A stretch of DNA of 64,000 nt, taken from positions 1 to 64,000 of the forward strand of contig JAICUB010000037.1 of the NCBI GenBank assembly GCA_025936045.1. The letters run 5' to 3'. The notes below the pieces were generated by a model. That model was not told the origin of the DNA, did no database searches, and saw only the letters and a list, made by a program, of their open reading frames with translations. Positions 35,165 to 43,777 of the stretch are shown here, in pieces. The translations under genes were made by a program, and so were the position numbers. Source of the stretch: Polyangiaceae bacterium. Its GTDB lineage: Bacteria > Myxococcota_A > Polyangia > Polyangiales > Polyangiaceae. Numbering within the stretch: position 1 is the first letter of the stretch; each line of letters begins with the position of its first letter.

Positions 35165-36844
35165 ATGGACTTCGTTTACTTCATCGTGCTCGTCAGCTCC
35201 CTGATTCTCGTGCACGAGTTCGGGCACTTCCTTTTCGCCAAGGCCTTCGGGGTGAAGGTGCTCACGTTCAGCCTGGGTTTCGGACCGAAGATCCTGAAGC
35301 TCCACGGTCGCGAGACCGAGTACTGCGTGTCGCTGCTGCCGCTCGGCGGTTACGTGCGCATGCTCGAGGAGTCGAAGAACGACCTCGTGTTGCCGGAGGA
35401 TCGGCGGCGCACCTTCGAGTCGATCGCCGCTTACAAGCGCGTGCTCATCGTGCTCGCCGGGCCGCTGATGAACCTCGTGTTCCCCGTGCTGCTCTACTTT
35501 TCGGTGTTCGTCGGCGACGGACCCTTCTTACCCGCGACGGTCGGCGTGGTTTTGCCGAACCACCAGGCCGAAGGCAAGCTCTTCCCGGGCGATCGCATCA
35601 TGGCCGTCAACGGCGAGGAGGTCGCCACGTTCGACGAGCTCAAGCGCTTCGTCGGCAAGAGCGTCGGTAAGACGCTGAAGCTCACGGTGTTTCGCGACAA
35701 GCGCGACGTCGAGGTCGACGTCCCGGTCGAGGACACGACCGAGCGCCGCGACTTCGACGTCGTCGAGCACATCGGGACCATCGGCGTGCAGCCGAGCGCG
35801 CCCGCGCCGGTGATCGGCGTGTCGAGCCCCGAGTCGCCCGCGTACCGGGCGGGCCTGCGCACCTTCGATCTCATCACGAGCGTCGGCGGACAACCGCTGC
35901 GCCGCTTCATGGATCTCGACGACGCTTTCGACGCCGACATCGGCGCCACGCTGCCGGTCACCTACTTACGTCCGGTGTCCGTCCCGAACGCGCTCGGCGG
36001 GCTCGCGGACATGGCCGTGTTCGAGGCCGGCGTCGTCGCGCTCACGCCGGATCCGAACGGAACCACGCTGCTCGAGCGAACCGGCCTCGAAACGGCCGAT
36101 CTCTACGTCGCGATCGTGCCGCCGGAGTCGTACCTCTACAAGGCTGGCCTGCGCGCGGGCGACAAGCTGCTCCGCCTCGACGGGGACGCGGTGCCCGCCT
36201 GGTCGGCCTTCCGCGAGAAGGTGTTCGCGGCGCCGGATCGCCAGCATCGCTTCGATTATTTCTCCGCGCGCGACGGGCGCGTGCGTTCCGGCGAGTTCCA
36301 GATGCGGCGCGAGGAGTTCAGCGATCCGCGCGGCCAGACGTTCCGGCGCCAATACGTGCTGCCGATCCAGCATTGGACGCCGGTCGCGCCCGAAGAGCGG
36401 GTCGCGCATCCGGCGCCCCTCCGTTACGCGCTCGTCAAAGCGGTGGAAGAGACGGTCGACGTGACGCGGCTCGTGGTCGTGGGGCTCGTGCGTCTCGCGC
36501 AGGGTCGTCTGAGCCTGAAGACGTTGTCCGGCCCCATCACGATTTATCAGGTCGCGGGCGAAGAGGGCCGCAAGGGTGCCGAGTACTTCGTATGGGCGAT
36601 GGCCGTCATCAGTATCAATTTGGGGCTCTTCAATCTATTGCCCATCCCCGTGCTCGACGGAGGGCATCTTTTGTTTTTGATGTTGGAGGGCGTGCTCAGG
36701 CGTCGCCTCCCGCTCCGTATCCGCGAGGTCTCGCACCTGATCGGGATGGCGATTCTGTTCGCGCTCATGGTGCTCGCCTTCAAAAATGACATCGAAAAGC
36801 GCTGGGACGCCATCACCGGGGAGCGCTCGGGCTTCTCCGGCTGA
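35165..36844 (+). CDS. rseP: Site-2 intramembrane protease RseP (M50)
   Basis: This inner-membrane zinc protease cuts membrane-anchored anti-sigma factors and cleared signal peptides. H17EFGH21 lies in the first membrane segment. Two PDZ domains lie between (about 120-220 and 290-370; GLRAGDKLLRLDGD in the second). The third zinc ligand motif is NLLPIPVLDGGHLLF in the third membrane segment. At 559 residues it is longer than the E. coli enzyme (about 450), with the extra length in the periplasmic part between and after the PDZ domains. It is followed after 13 bases by rsmB, so the two are probably co-transcribed. Confidence 0.95.
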   Translation: MDFVYFIVLVSSLILVHEFGHFLFAKAFGVKVLTFSLGFGPKILKLHGRETEYCVSLLPLGGYVRMLEESKNDLVLPEDRRRTFESIAAYKRVLIVLAGPLMNLVFPVLLYFSVFVGDGPFLPATVGVVLPNHQAEGKLFPGDRIMAVNGEEVATFDELKRFVGKSVGKTLKLTVFRDKRDVEVDVPVEDTTERRDFDVVEHIGTIGVQPSAPAPVIGVSSPESPAYRAGLRTFDLITSVGGQPLRRFMDLDDAFDADIGATLPVTYLRPVSVPNALGGLADMAVFEAGVVALTPDPNGTTLLERTGLETADLYVAIVPPESYLYKAGLRAGDKLLRLDGDAVPAWSAFREKVFAAPDRQHRFDYFSARDGRVRSGEFQMRREEFSDPRGQTFRRQYVLPIQHWTPVAPEERVAHPAPLRYALVKAVEETVDVTRLVVVGLVRLAQGRLSLKTLSGPITIYQVAGEEGRKGAEYFVWAMAVISINLGLFNLLPIPVLDGGHLLFLMLEGVLRRRLPLRIREVSHLIGMAILFALMVLAFKNDIEKRWDAITGERSGFSG

Positions 36845-36857
36845 GCGCGTCAACCCC

Positions 36858-38156
36858 ATGAAGGACGAGCCGAAAAGCCGCGCCGCCGTTTCCGCGCGCA
36901 CGCTCGCCGTGCGCGTGCTCGAGCGCGTCGAGCGCGACGGCGCCTACGCCGCCGCGGCGCTCGACGCCGAGCTCGATCGCCACCCGCAGCTCGATCCGCG
37001 CGACCGCGCCCTCGCGTCGGAGCTCGTCTACGGCGTGCTCCGAACGCGCCGCGCGCTCGAACGGCGCGTGCTCGCCCACGCGGCGCGCGGCGTGACCGAC
37101 TCGCTCGTGCGCCTCCATCTCCTGGTGGCGGCTTACCAAATGCTGCTGCTCGATCGCGTTCCGGCCTGGGCCGCAGTCGACGCGGCGATCGGCGAGATCC
37201 GGCGCGCGCGCGGAGCTCGCGTGGCCGGCTTCGGCAACGCCGTCCTGCGCAAGCTCGCGCAAGGCGAGCGGCTCGAGCTCGTGAGCGCTCTGCGCGACAC
37301 CGCTCCGACTTGGCTCAGCGAGCAGCTCGACCGCACGCTCGGTCGCGAGGAGACGGACGCTCTGCTCGGCGCGGGCGCCGTGTTCGGCCGCGTGTGGGGC
37401 CGCGCCGTCGGGGGCCGCGCTGCGCCGGACTGGCTTGAAAGCGCCGAGCGCCATCCCGCCTCGCCGCTCGCACGCCTCTTACCGAGCGGCGACCCGGAGA
37501 AACAGAGCGGCTACGCCGAAGGCGCGTTTGCCGTGCAGGAGCCCGGCGCTCAGCTCGTGGGGCTCGCGCTCGGCGCGAAACCGGGAGAACGCGTGCTCGA
37601 CGCCTGCGCCGGTCGCGGCCAGAAGACGACGCTCTTGCTCGAAGCGGTCGGGCCGAGCGGCCAAGTGTGGGCGTCCGACGCGCACCCGAAAAAGCTCGCC
37701 GTGCTCACGCGCGAATGCACGCGGCTCGGCCTGCCGGCGGCGCGCACCGCGGCCGTCGACTGGACGCTCGGCACGGGCGAGTTACCGGACGGCTTCGACC
37801 GCGTGCTCGTGGACGCGCCGTGCACCGGCGTCGGCACGCTCCGGCGCCGCCCGGAGATCGCGCTCCGGCTCGAGCCCGGCGACCCCGCGCGACTCGCGGA
37901 GCTCCAGGTCGCGATCCTGCGCAGCGCGGCGACGCGGGTGAAGCCGGGAGGGCGCGTGGTCTTCGCCGTCTGCAGCGTGCTCGAAGAGGAAGCGGAGGGC
38001 GTCCTCGCGCGCGTCGCCGACCTGCTCGAACCCGCGCCGTTCGACGCGCCCGCGCTCGGCGGCGTGGTTCCGGCCGGCGCGACGAGCTTTCGGCTCACGC
38101 CGCGACGCCACGAAACGGACGGCTATTTCGTCGCGAGCCTGGCGCGACGTTCGTGA
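36858..38156 (+). CDS. rsmB: 16S rRNA m5C967 methyltransferase RsmB
   Basis: The enzyme methylates C967-equivalent of 16S rRNA using S-adenosylmethionine. A NusB-like RNA-binding domain (ALDAELDRHPQLDPRDRALA, about 35-150) precedes the Rossmann methyltransferase (VLDACAGRGQKTTLLLEAVG). The two conserved Cys are C322 in DAPCTGVG and catalytic C372 in FAVCSVLEEE. The length of 432 residues is normal. I chose ATG 36858 (MKDEPKSRAAV); an in-frame ATG at 36786 lies inside rseP. It is downstream of rseP and convergent with a Gly-rich lipoprotein, only 4 bases between stops. Confidence 0.93.
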   Translation: MKDEPKSRAAVSARTLAVRVLERVERDGAYAAAALDAELDRHPQLDPRDRALASELVYGVLRTRRALERRVLAHAARGVTDSLVRLHLLVAAYQMLLLDRVPAWAAVDAAIGEIRRARGARVAGFGNAVLRKLAQGERLELVSALRDTAPTWLSEQLDRTLGREETDALLGAGAVFGRVWGRAVGGRAAPDWLESAERHPASPLARLLPSGDPEKQSGYAEGAFAVQEPGAQLVGLALGAKPGERVLDACAGRGQKTTLLLEAVGPSGQVWASDAHPKKLAVLTRECTRLGLPAARTAAVDWTLGTGELPDGFDRVLVDAPCTGVGTLRRRPEIALRLEPGDPARLAELQVAILRSAATRVKPGGRVVFAVCSVLEEEAEGVLARVADLLEPAPFDAPALGGVVPAGATSFRLTPRRHETDGYFVASLARRS

Positions 38157-38160
38157 GCGT

Positions 38161-38712
38161 TCACTTGCACTGGGCGTAAGTGCCGCTCGACTTGGCGTCG
38201 GCATACGCGCTCACGCACGCGTCTTCCACGGCGCTCTTCTGGTCGAGCGTGAAGCAAATGTCGTCCGCGGTGACGTAGGCCTGGATGTAAGCCTGGCAGT
38301 CGGTGCAGTCGAGCCCGCTGTCCGAACAAATCGAGGCGAGGCTGCACCCATAATAAGGCTTACAGGACGTGTCCGCGAACGCGCTCAGCTGCCCCTGCTC
38401 GCAAGTGAACGCGAGCTCGAGATCCGACGCCTTGCAACTCGTTTGAGTCGTCGTGCTGCCGCCCGTGCCGCCGGACCCCGAGCTCCCGGAGTTGCCCGAC
38501 GACCCACCGCTGCTCGTGGTGCCGCCGTTGGAGTTGCCCGACGACCCACCGCTGCTCGTGGTGCCCCCCGTGCTCGTGGTGCCGCCGTTGCCACCTTTGC
38601 CCGCGCTGCCGCCCGAGCTGTCGTCGTCGTCGCCAGCCTTGATGGTGAAGCAGGCGGGCGTCGCGAACGCGAGCGCCGAGAGGAAGAGCAAGCCGGTCTT
38701 GAAAGAATGCAT
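38161..38712 (-). CDS. Small lipoprotein with Gly/Ser/Asn stalk and Cys-rich C-terminal domain
   Basis: The 183-residue protein has a signal peptide to C21 (FATPAC) and a stalk of about 65 residues made of Gly, Ser, Thr and Asn. A C-terminal domain of about 85 residues holds eight to nine Cys (SCKASDL, FTCEQG, SCKPYYGCS, DCTDCQ, DICFTL, DACVSA, AQCK). That Cys spacing suggests a compact disulfide-bonded fold; the family is not recognised. I chose ATG 38712 with GAGG 8 bases upstream; starts further upstream lack a signal peptide. The stalk DNA holds a 36-bp exact repeat. It follows the diguanylate cyclase gene by 43 bases. Confidence 0.8.
   Translation of the reverse strand: MHSFKTGLLFLSALAFATPACFTIKAGDDDDSSGGSAGKGGNGGTTSTGGTTSSGGSSGNSNGGTTSSGGSSGNSGSSGSGGTGGSTTTQTSCKASDLELAFTCEQGQLSAFADTSCKPYYGCSLASICSDSGLDCTDCQAYIQAYVTADDICFTLDQKSAVEDACVSAYADAKSSGTYAQCK
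38488..38565. repeat. 36-bp exact direct repeat, 42-bp period, in lipoprotein stalk
   Basis: Positions 38488-38523 and 38530-38565 are identical. They encode repeated Gly/Ser/Asn/Thr blocks of the lipoprotein stalk, 14 residues per period. Confidence 0.85.
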
Positions 38713-38755
38713 GATTGAGCCTCGACGAAGGTAGACCCCCCGAACCACCAGAATA

Positions 38756-39640
38756 TCAAAAGGAGACGCGATTTCGGCCGCTATGCTTGGATTCATAGAG
38801 GAGCGCGTCGGCTCGCTCGTAGAGCTTCGCCGGGGTCTCGCCCTCGCCCGCGGCTTCCGCGACGCCGAGGCTGATCGTCACCGGGACTTCTTTCTGGTCG
38901 ACGACGAACTTGTTGCCTTCAATCGCCGTGCGCATGCGTTCTGCAGCGTAACGCGCGCCGTCGAGCCCGACCGGGAGCAGCACCGCGAACTCTTCCCCGC
39001 CGACGCGCGCGAGCAAGCCGCCGCCGGCGAGGCACGCCGTCGCGATGCGCGTCACTTCGCGCAGCACGGCGTCGCCCGCGGGGTGCCCGAAGCCGTCGTT
39101 GATGCGCTTGAAAAAGTCGATGTCGAAGAGCACGAGCGAGAGCGGTGTCTTCCCCTGGCCGGCGCGCGCGACCTCGGCGGGGAATGCCTCGTCGAAGCGG
39201 CGCTTGTTGAAGGCGCCCGTGAGCGCGTCGTGCGTCGCGAGCTCCATCACGCGCTCGAGATAGCCGACTTCGAGCGGGCTCCGCGTGTACTTGATGACCG
39301 TGCGTCCGATGCGGATCTGATCGCCGTCCGAAAGGCGCTCGAGCTCGGCGACGCGCCGATCGTTCAAGAAGGTGCCGTTGGTGCTGCCTTCGTCGCGCAG
39401 GAAGTGGCCCTGCTCGGTATTCAGCACCGTCGCGTGGTGGCGGCTCACGAGGTCGCTGTTGATACAAAGGCCGCTCTGCTCGGCGCGGCCGATCTTGACC
39501 TCGTCTTCCTGTAGCTCGACGCGCTTACCGAGCTCGGCGCCGGCGATCACGACCAGGCATGGACGGTCGGGACCCCGTGGCGCGATCGACGCCATCGACA
39601 CTCGGGTGAGGCGCTCGGGAAAGAGCGTATCCGACCCCAT
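38756..39640 (-). CDS. FHA-GGDEF diguanylate cyclase
   Basis: The 294-residue cytosolic protein joins a phosphothreonine-binding FHA domain (about 25-115: VKIGRAEQS, SDLVSRHHATV, GSTNGTFLN) to a GGDEF cyclase domain (about 130-294). The active loop is ARVGGEEFAVLLP, so c-di-GMP synthesis is likely. The residues before it (AGGGLLARV) lack the RxxD inhibitory site, so product feedback by that route is not expected. Binding a Thr-phosphorylated partner would link the Ser/Thr kinases common in this genome to c-di-GMP. The start ATG has GGAG 6 bases upstream. It is divergent from dapA. Confidence 0.94.
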   Translation of the reverse strand: MGSDTLFPERLTRVSMASIAPRGPDRPCLVVIAGAELGKRVELQEDEVKIGRAEQSGLCINSDLVSRHHATVLNTEQGHFLRDEGSTNGTFLNDRRVAELERLSDGDQIRIGRTVIKYTRSPLEVGYLERVMELATHDALTGAFNKRRFDEAFPAEVARAGQGKTPLSLVLFDIDFFKRINDGFGHPAGDAVLREVTRIATACLAGGGLLARVGGEEFAVLLPVGLDGARYAAERMRTAIEGNKFVVDQKEVPVTISLGVAEAAGEGETPAKLYERADALLYESKHSGRNRVSF

Positions 39641-39801
39641 TTGGGCTCCACCAACATGGCGCTTGTCCCGGCCTGGGTCAATCGGAGCTTCTTCCGCTGC
39701 CCCCCTGGCCCAGAACCCCGCGCTAAGTCCCGGAAAGGGACACGCCGAACGACGCGCAATCTTGCGTTACATGCGGGAACGGGACATACGTCCTCGTCCT
39801 C

Positions 39802-40701
39802 ATGGCCGACCTGGATCTCGGCGGTACGTATACCGCTCTCGTGACGCCGTTCGGAGCCTCCGGCTCCGAGCTCGACTTGGCTTCGTACGAAAAGCTCCTC
39901 GCGGATCAGCTTGCCGGCAAGGTGAACGGTCTCGTCCCCTGCGGAACCACCGGGGAAGCACCGACGCTCTCGCCCGCGGAACAACGCGAGGTCGTCGCCG
40001 TCACGGTGCGTGCGGCGCGCGGTAAAGCCAAGGTCATCGTCGGCACGGGCACGAACGACACCAAAAAGACCATCGAGTTCACGAAGGCGGCTTTCGAGGC
40101 CGGCGCCGACGCGGCAATGCTCGCCATGCCGTACTACAGCAAGCCGTCGCAGGAAGGCCTTTTGCGACACGTGACGCTCGTTGCCCAGGCGGCGCCTGGC
40201 CCGCTCGTCCTCTACAACATTCCCGGTCGGAGCAGCGTCAACCTCGAGGTGGAGACGTTGCTCAGAATTTTGGATTTGTGTCCGAGCGTGGTTGCGCTCA
40301 AGGACGCGTCGGGCGGCGTTCTCTACTGTCAGGAGCTCCTCGCGCGCGCCAAGGACCGCATCACGGTGCTCTCGGGGGACGATCCGCTGACGTTGCCGCT
40401 CATGAGCGTCGGCGCGCGGGGCGTCATCAGCGTGACCAGCAACGTGCTGCCGCGCGCCGTCGCCGAGGTGGTCGAAGACGCGCGCGCCGGCCGCTACGAG
40501 CGCGCCCGCGAGAAGCACGCGGCGCTCTTCCCGTTCCACCGCGAGCTCTTCTCGGAGCCGAGCCCCGCGCCCGTCAAAGCCGCGCTCGTGCACCGGGGCC
40601 TCATCGGTTCGCCCGAGGTGCGTTCGCCGCTCGTCGCCGCGAGTCCGACGTGCAGCCGTCGCGTCGCCGACGCGCTCCGGGCCTTCGAGGCGCGCGCGTG
40701 A
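39802..40701 (+). CDS. dapA: 4-hydroxy-tetrahydrodipicolinate synthase DapA
   Basis: This enzyme makes the first committed step to diaminopimelate and lysine, joining pyruvate and aspartate semialdehyde. The Schiff-base Lys is K167 in VALKDASGG. The proton relay Thr pair is in GTTGEAPTLS and the Tyr is in YNIPGRSSVN. The length of 299 residues is normal. The stop codon overlaps the start of dapB (GTGA), a coupled pair for consecutive pathway steps. A small hairpin (GTCCC/GGGAC at 39727-39741) lies in the 5' region; I saw no lysine riboswitch. Confidence 0.97.
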   Translation: MADLDLGGTYTALVTPFGASGSELDLASYEKLLADQLAGKVNGLVPCGTTGEAPTLSPAEQREVVAVTVRAARGKAKVIVGTGTNDTKKTIEFTKAAFEAGADAAMLAMPYYSKPSQEGLLRHVTLVAQAAPGPLVLYNIPGRSSVNLEVETLLRILDLCPSVVALKDASGGVLYCQELLARAKDRITVLSGDDPLTLPLMSVGARGVISVTSNVLPRAVAEVVEDARAGRYERAREKHAALFPFHRELFSEPSPAPVKAALVHRGLIGSPEVRSPLVAASPTCSRRVADALRAFEARA

Positions 40702-41480
40702 AGCTCGCGATCCACGGGGCGACCGGGCGCATGGGCTTGTCCATCGTGCGCGCCGCGCGCGCGGCCGGTGACGAGCTCGTGGGCGGTGCGTGCGCGCCGG
40801 GCGACCCCGGCATCGGACGCGACCTCGGGGAGCTCGCGGGCATCGGCGCGATCGGCGTCGTGGTTTCGCCCGACGCGTCGTCGGCGCTGCTCGGCGCCGA
40901 AGTCGTCATCGACTTTTCGACGGCGAGCGCGGTGCCGGCGCTGCTCAACGTGGCGGCGCGCCAAGGTGTCGCCGTGGTGTCGGGCACGACGGCCCTCGAC
41001 GCGGGCGGCGAGAGCGCGCTCGAGCGCGCGGCCGCGCAAATCGCGGTGCTGTGGGCACCGAACACGAGCCTCGGCGTGCAGGTCCTCTCCGAGCTCGTCG
41101 AACAAGCCGTCAAGCGTCTCGGCGCCGCCTTCGACGTCGAAATCCTCGAGATTCACCATCGCCGCAAGATCGACGCACCGAGCGGCACGGCGCTCCGCCT
41201 CGCTCGCGCCGCCAAAGCCGGCCGCGGCGAGCTCGAGGAAGTGCACGCGCGTGACGGCAACGTCGGCGCGCGCAAAGACCAGGAGCTCGGCGTCGTCGCC
41301 GTGCGCGGCGGCGACGTGATCGGCGACCACACCGTGTACCTGCTCGGCAACGGCGAGCGCCTCGAGCTCACGCATCGCGCGTCGAGCCGCGAGCTCTTCG
41401 CGCAAGGCGCCCTCGCCGCCGCCCGCTTCCTCCGCGGAAAGCCCGCCGGCCGTTACGCTTTCAAAGACATCCTCGCGTAA
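40698..41480 (+). CDS. dapB: 4-hydroxy-tetrahydrodipicolinate reductase DapB
   Basis: This reductase uses NAD(P)H on the DapA product. It shows the N-terminal nucleotide-binding GATGRMG and the catalytic motif EIHHRRKIDAPSGTA. The 260-residue length is normal. GTG 40698 overlaps the dapA stop by four bases, which gives translational coupling. It is followed 37 bases later by the large inverted-repeat element at 41518-41637. Confidence 0.97.
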   Translation: MKLAIHGATGRMGLSIVRAARAAGDELVGGACAPGDPGIGRDLGELAGIGAIGVVVSPDASSALLGAEVVIDFSTASAVPALLNVAARQGVAVVSGTTALDAGGESALERAAAQIAVLWAPNTSLGVQVLSELVEQAVKRLGAAFDVEILEIHHRRKIDAPSGTALRLARAAKAGRGELEEVHARDGNVGARKDQELGVVAVRGGDVIGDHTVYLLGNGERLELTHRASSRELFAQGALAAARFLRGKPAGRYAFKDILA

Positions 41481-41517
41481 CGCGGAGCGGATTGGTTCCA
41501 CCTCACGGCAGCGTGCT

Positions 41518-41637
41518 TCGTGTGCTGCCAGCGGGTTCGAAGCCTTCGCTCGCGGCTCGGGGGCGCCCGCGGCCCTTTGGGAAGTCGCCGCTCGTGCCGA
41601 CGTTCGGCGACGAGACGCACCTGCTGGCAGCACGCGA
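41518..41637. repeat. 120-bp element bounded by 19-bp inverted repeats
   Basis: The left arm TCGTGTGCTGCCAGCGGGT (41518-41536) is complementary to the right arm ACCTGCTGGCAGCACGCGA (41619-41637) at 17 of 19 positions; the two exceptions are G-U compatible. The 82-base interior can fold further: CTCGT-GCCGA pairs with TCGGC-(G)-ACGAG at 41591-41614. It lies between convergent genes (dapB and a small lipoprotein). It could be a structured RNA, a REP/MITE-like mobile repeat or a bidirectional terminator. No coding frame is convincing. Confidence 0.6.
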
Positions 41638-41758
41638 CGCGGCTCGAGCACGCCGCCGAGATTGAGGATGACGTGCCACGGCGCGTCCATGCGCGCGGCG
41701 AGCACGACCGCACCGAAGCCGGTGCCGGCGGCGTTCGGCGCACCGCGCTAGGTTACCT

Positions 41759-42169
41759 TCAATCGCCGAACACCTTCTGACAGCGTGAAGGCAGCGCGTC
41801 CTGATTGCCGCCGAGGATCGCCGCGATCGCATCGCAGCCGGCGCTCCGCAGATCGGCGACGCAGCCGGCGACGGCGTTTTCGTCGATGGTCGAGGTGTCG
41901 CTACAGTGCGAGCCGCAGCAGCTGGCCGTGCCCTGGGACTCGCAATATTGGACGTCCTCCTGCAGAGCGCAGTCGTCCGTGCGCTCGCAGTACTCCTGTG
42001 CGATCGCCGAGCATTGCTCGCCGAGCGTGTGGGTCGTCGTGTCGGTGCCGCTGCCGTCGGCGCCGCCGTCGTTCGCGTCCGGCCCGATCTGAATGCAGCT
42101 CGACGAGCCGAAGACGACGAAGCCGAGGGCGAGCGGCAGCGCGAGCCAGCCGAGCGCCGAAAGAGTCAC
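41759..42169 (-). CDS. Small Cys-rich lipoprotein, translationally coupled to PAP2 gene
   Basis: The 136-residue protein has a hydrophobic signal (LGWLALPLALGFVVFGSSSC) with a lipidated Cys near C25. A short Gly/Asp/Thr spacer follows, then a Cys-rich domain (EQCSAIAQEYCERTDDC, QYCESQGTASCCGSHCSD, AGCVADLRSAGC, SRCQ). No family was recognised. The open frame extends far upstream inside the PAP2 gene. I chose GTG 42169 because it overlaps the PAP2 stop (GTGA) and gives a compact signal peptide; GTGs a few codons upstream are alternatives. It is the last gene of the overlapping SRAP-PAP2-lipoprotein set. Confidence 0.75.
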   Translation of the reverse strand: MTLSALGWLALPLALGFVVFGSSSCIQIGPDANDGGADGSGTDTTTHTLGEQCSAIAQEYCERTDDCALQEDVQYCESQGTASCCGSHCSDTSTIDENAVAGCVADLRSAGCDAIAAILGGNQDALPSRCQKVFGD

Positions 42170-43014
42170 CACGTTCCGAGCCACGTGACGAGCATACCTC
42201 CTTCGAGCGGCTCGGCGACGAGCGTCCCCGCGGAAAAGCCCGTGGCGCGGCCGCGACCGCGCGCGAAGCTTCGGCCCACGCTCGAGCCGATGGCCTCGCC
42301 GAGCAGCGCGCCGGAGACGATGTCCGAAGCCCAATGATGATCGCTGAACCACATGCCGAGCCCGACGCCCGCCGCGACCGGGTAGCCGGCGAAACGCCAC
42401 GCGCCGAGCTCGTCTTCCGCCGCTCGAAATGCGGCCGCGGCGGCGAACGTGCTCAGCGTGTGCCCGCTCGGCCACGCGCCGATCAGCGCGAACGGATGAA
42501 ATGTCGTCGCATACTCGGGGTGCGACAAGCGATCGGGCGCGTCGCCGGGGCGCCCGCCGTTCGGCCATTGTCGCCCGACGCCCCACTTGAGCAAGCCCGT
42601 GACGACGAAGCCGGCAGCCATGCTCTGAACCACCGCTGCGAGCGGTCGCTCGAGCTCGCACGCGCCCGCGAGCGCGCTCGCGCCGAACCCGGCGAACGCC
42701 GCGCCCGCGAGCACGTAGGGTGCGAGGTTACTCACCGGCTCGAGCCGGTAGCGGCCCCCGAGGTCGCGTTGGACGAGGAGCCGCAAATCGTGATCGCCAC
42801 CGCTCGGCGCGAGCGCGACGAACGGCACCGGTGACAGCGCCGCGAGCGCGAGCGGCGCGGGTTCGGCGAAATGGCGGAGCGACGTGCCGACGCGATTCCA
42901 CGGCGCGAGACGCGCGCAGGCGTCGTCCGCGTGCGCCTCGCGCGAGAACGTGAGCGCGGCAGTGAGCACCAGGGCAGCCGCCTGCAAGTGCGCGCTCGGT
43001 CCTCGGCGTGTCAC
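42166..43014 (-). CDS. PAP2-superfamily membrane phosphatase
   Basis: The 282-residue protein has a signal peptide (AALTFSREAHADDACARL) and several hydrophobic helices. The PAP2 motifs are KWGVGRQWP, PSGHTLSTFAAA and SDHHWASDIVSG; in the last, SD replaces the usual SR. It probably dephosphorylates a lipid such as undecaprenyl-PP or a phosphatidate at the outer face of the inner membrane; the substrate is not certain. GTG 43014 overlaps the stop of the SRAP gene (GTGA), and its own stop overlaps the next lipoprotein gene, so three proteins are made from one coupled message. Confidence 0.88.
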   Translation of the reverse strand: MTRRGPSAHLQAAALVLTAALTFSREAHADDACARLAPWNRVGTSLRHFAEPAPLALAALSPVPFVALAPSGGDHDLRLLVQRDLGGRYRLEPVSNLAPYVLAGAAFAGFGASALAGACELERPLAAVVQSMAAGFVVTGLLKWGVGRQWPNGGRPGDAPDRLSHPEYATTFHPFALIGAWPSGHTLSTFAAAAAFRAAEDELGAWRFAGYPVAAGVGLGMWFSDHHWASDIVSGALLGEAIGSSVGRSFARGRGRATGFSAGTLVAEPLEGGMLVTWLGTW

Positions 43015-43766
43015 GAGCGTTCGGTCTTAGCCGGTTTTGCTCCGAAGAGCTCGCCTTGCGCGGGCGCGGACGGCGCGGTCGAGGGCGCCCGCTCGAGCAC
43101 GCGGGGCCCTTCGTAGCGCCCGTTGTTCCCTATGGGATCGGACTCGTACACTTCGAACGGCAGCGCGAAGGCGTCGCGCTTGGCCTCGGCGAGGACGCGC
43201 TCGGGGTCGCTCGCGCCGAGCCAGTCCGCGTAGTGCTCCGGCGTGACGACGAGCGGCATGCGGTCGTGGACGCTCGCGGCGAGCGGAGTCGGCTCCGTCG
43301 TGACGATGGCGAACGTGTCTACGGCCTCGCCGTCGGGCGAAATCCACGTCGAGCAGAGGCCGGCGAACGCAAACAGCGTGCGCGCGAGGTGAAAGTGATG
43401 CGCGTGCTTCTTGCCCGCCTCGCCGCGAAACTCGCGCCATCCGGTCGCGGGCACGAGACAGCGGTGCGATTCGAACGGCTTCTTCCAGAGCCCGCGGCGC
43501 GCGAGCTCTTCCGAACGTGCGTTGAACGCCGTCGGCAGCTCTTTCAGCGGCTGCTTCCAGTTCGCCGGGATCAGCCAAAAGCGCCCGAGCCGGAGCGAAC
43601 GCTTGCCCTCTTTCGTCTGCACGACGATGAGCTGCTCGACGCCGGGTCCGTAGGACGGCGTGACGTTATAGGTCGGCTTCCAGTCGCGGTAGAGCTCGAG
43701 CTGCTCGACGTCGAACGCGAGCTTGATGTCGCTGAGCTCGGCCTCGTTGGTATAGCGGCCGCACAT
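43011..43766 (-). CDS. SRAP-family abasic-site-shielding protein (YedK/HMCES type)
   Basis: The family forms a thiazolidine cross-link between its N-terminal Cys2 and abasic sites in single-stranded DNA. Here the Cys is present (MCGRYTNEAEL), as are the conserved Asn (FNARSE), Glu (CLVPATGWREF) and His (VHDRMPLVV). The 251-residue length is normal; the last 35 residues are a Pro/Ala-rich tail. It overlaps the PAP2 gene and lies 11 bases after the metallophosphoesterase gene. A DNA-repair protein in an operon with two phosphatases and a lipoprotein is an odd grouping without an obvious functional reason. Confidence 0.95.
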   Translation of the reverse strand: MCGRYTNEAELSDIKLAFDVEQLELYRDWKPTYNVTPSYGPGVEQLIVVQTKEGKRSLRLGRFWLIPANWKQPLKELPTAFNARSEELARRGLWKKPFESHRCLVPATGWREFRGEAGKKHAHHFHLARTLFAFAGLCSTWISPDGEAVDTFAIVTTEPTPLAASVHDRMPLVVTPEHYADWLGASDPERVLAEAKRDAFALPFEVYESDPIGNNGRYEGPRVLERAPSTAPSAPAQGELFGAKPAKTERS

Positions 43767-43777
43767 GCTGCCGTAGC

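Noticed and set aside
39640..39801. Lysine riboswitch before dapA
   Set aside because: The leader is short and shows only a small 5-bp hairpin; none of the conserved lysine-aptamer segments are present.
41533..41545. GGTTCGAAG resembling a tRNA T-loop
   Set aside because: The flanking bases do not form a T stem, and no acceptor, D or anticodon arms can be fitted on either strand.
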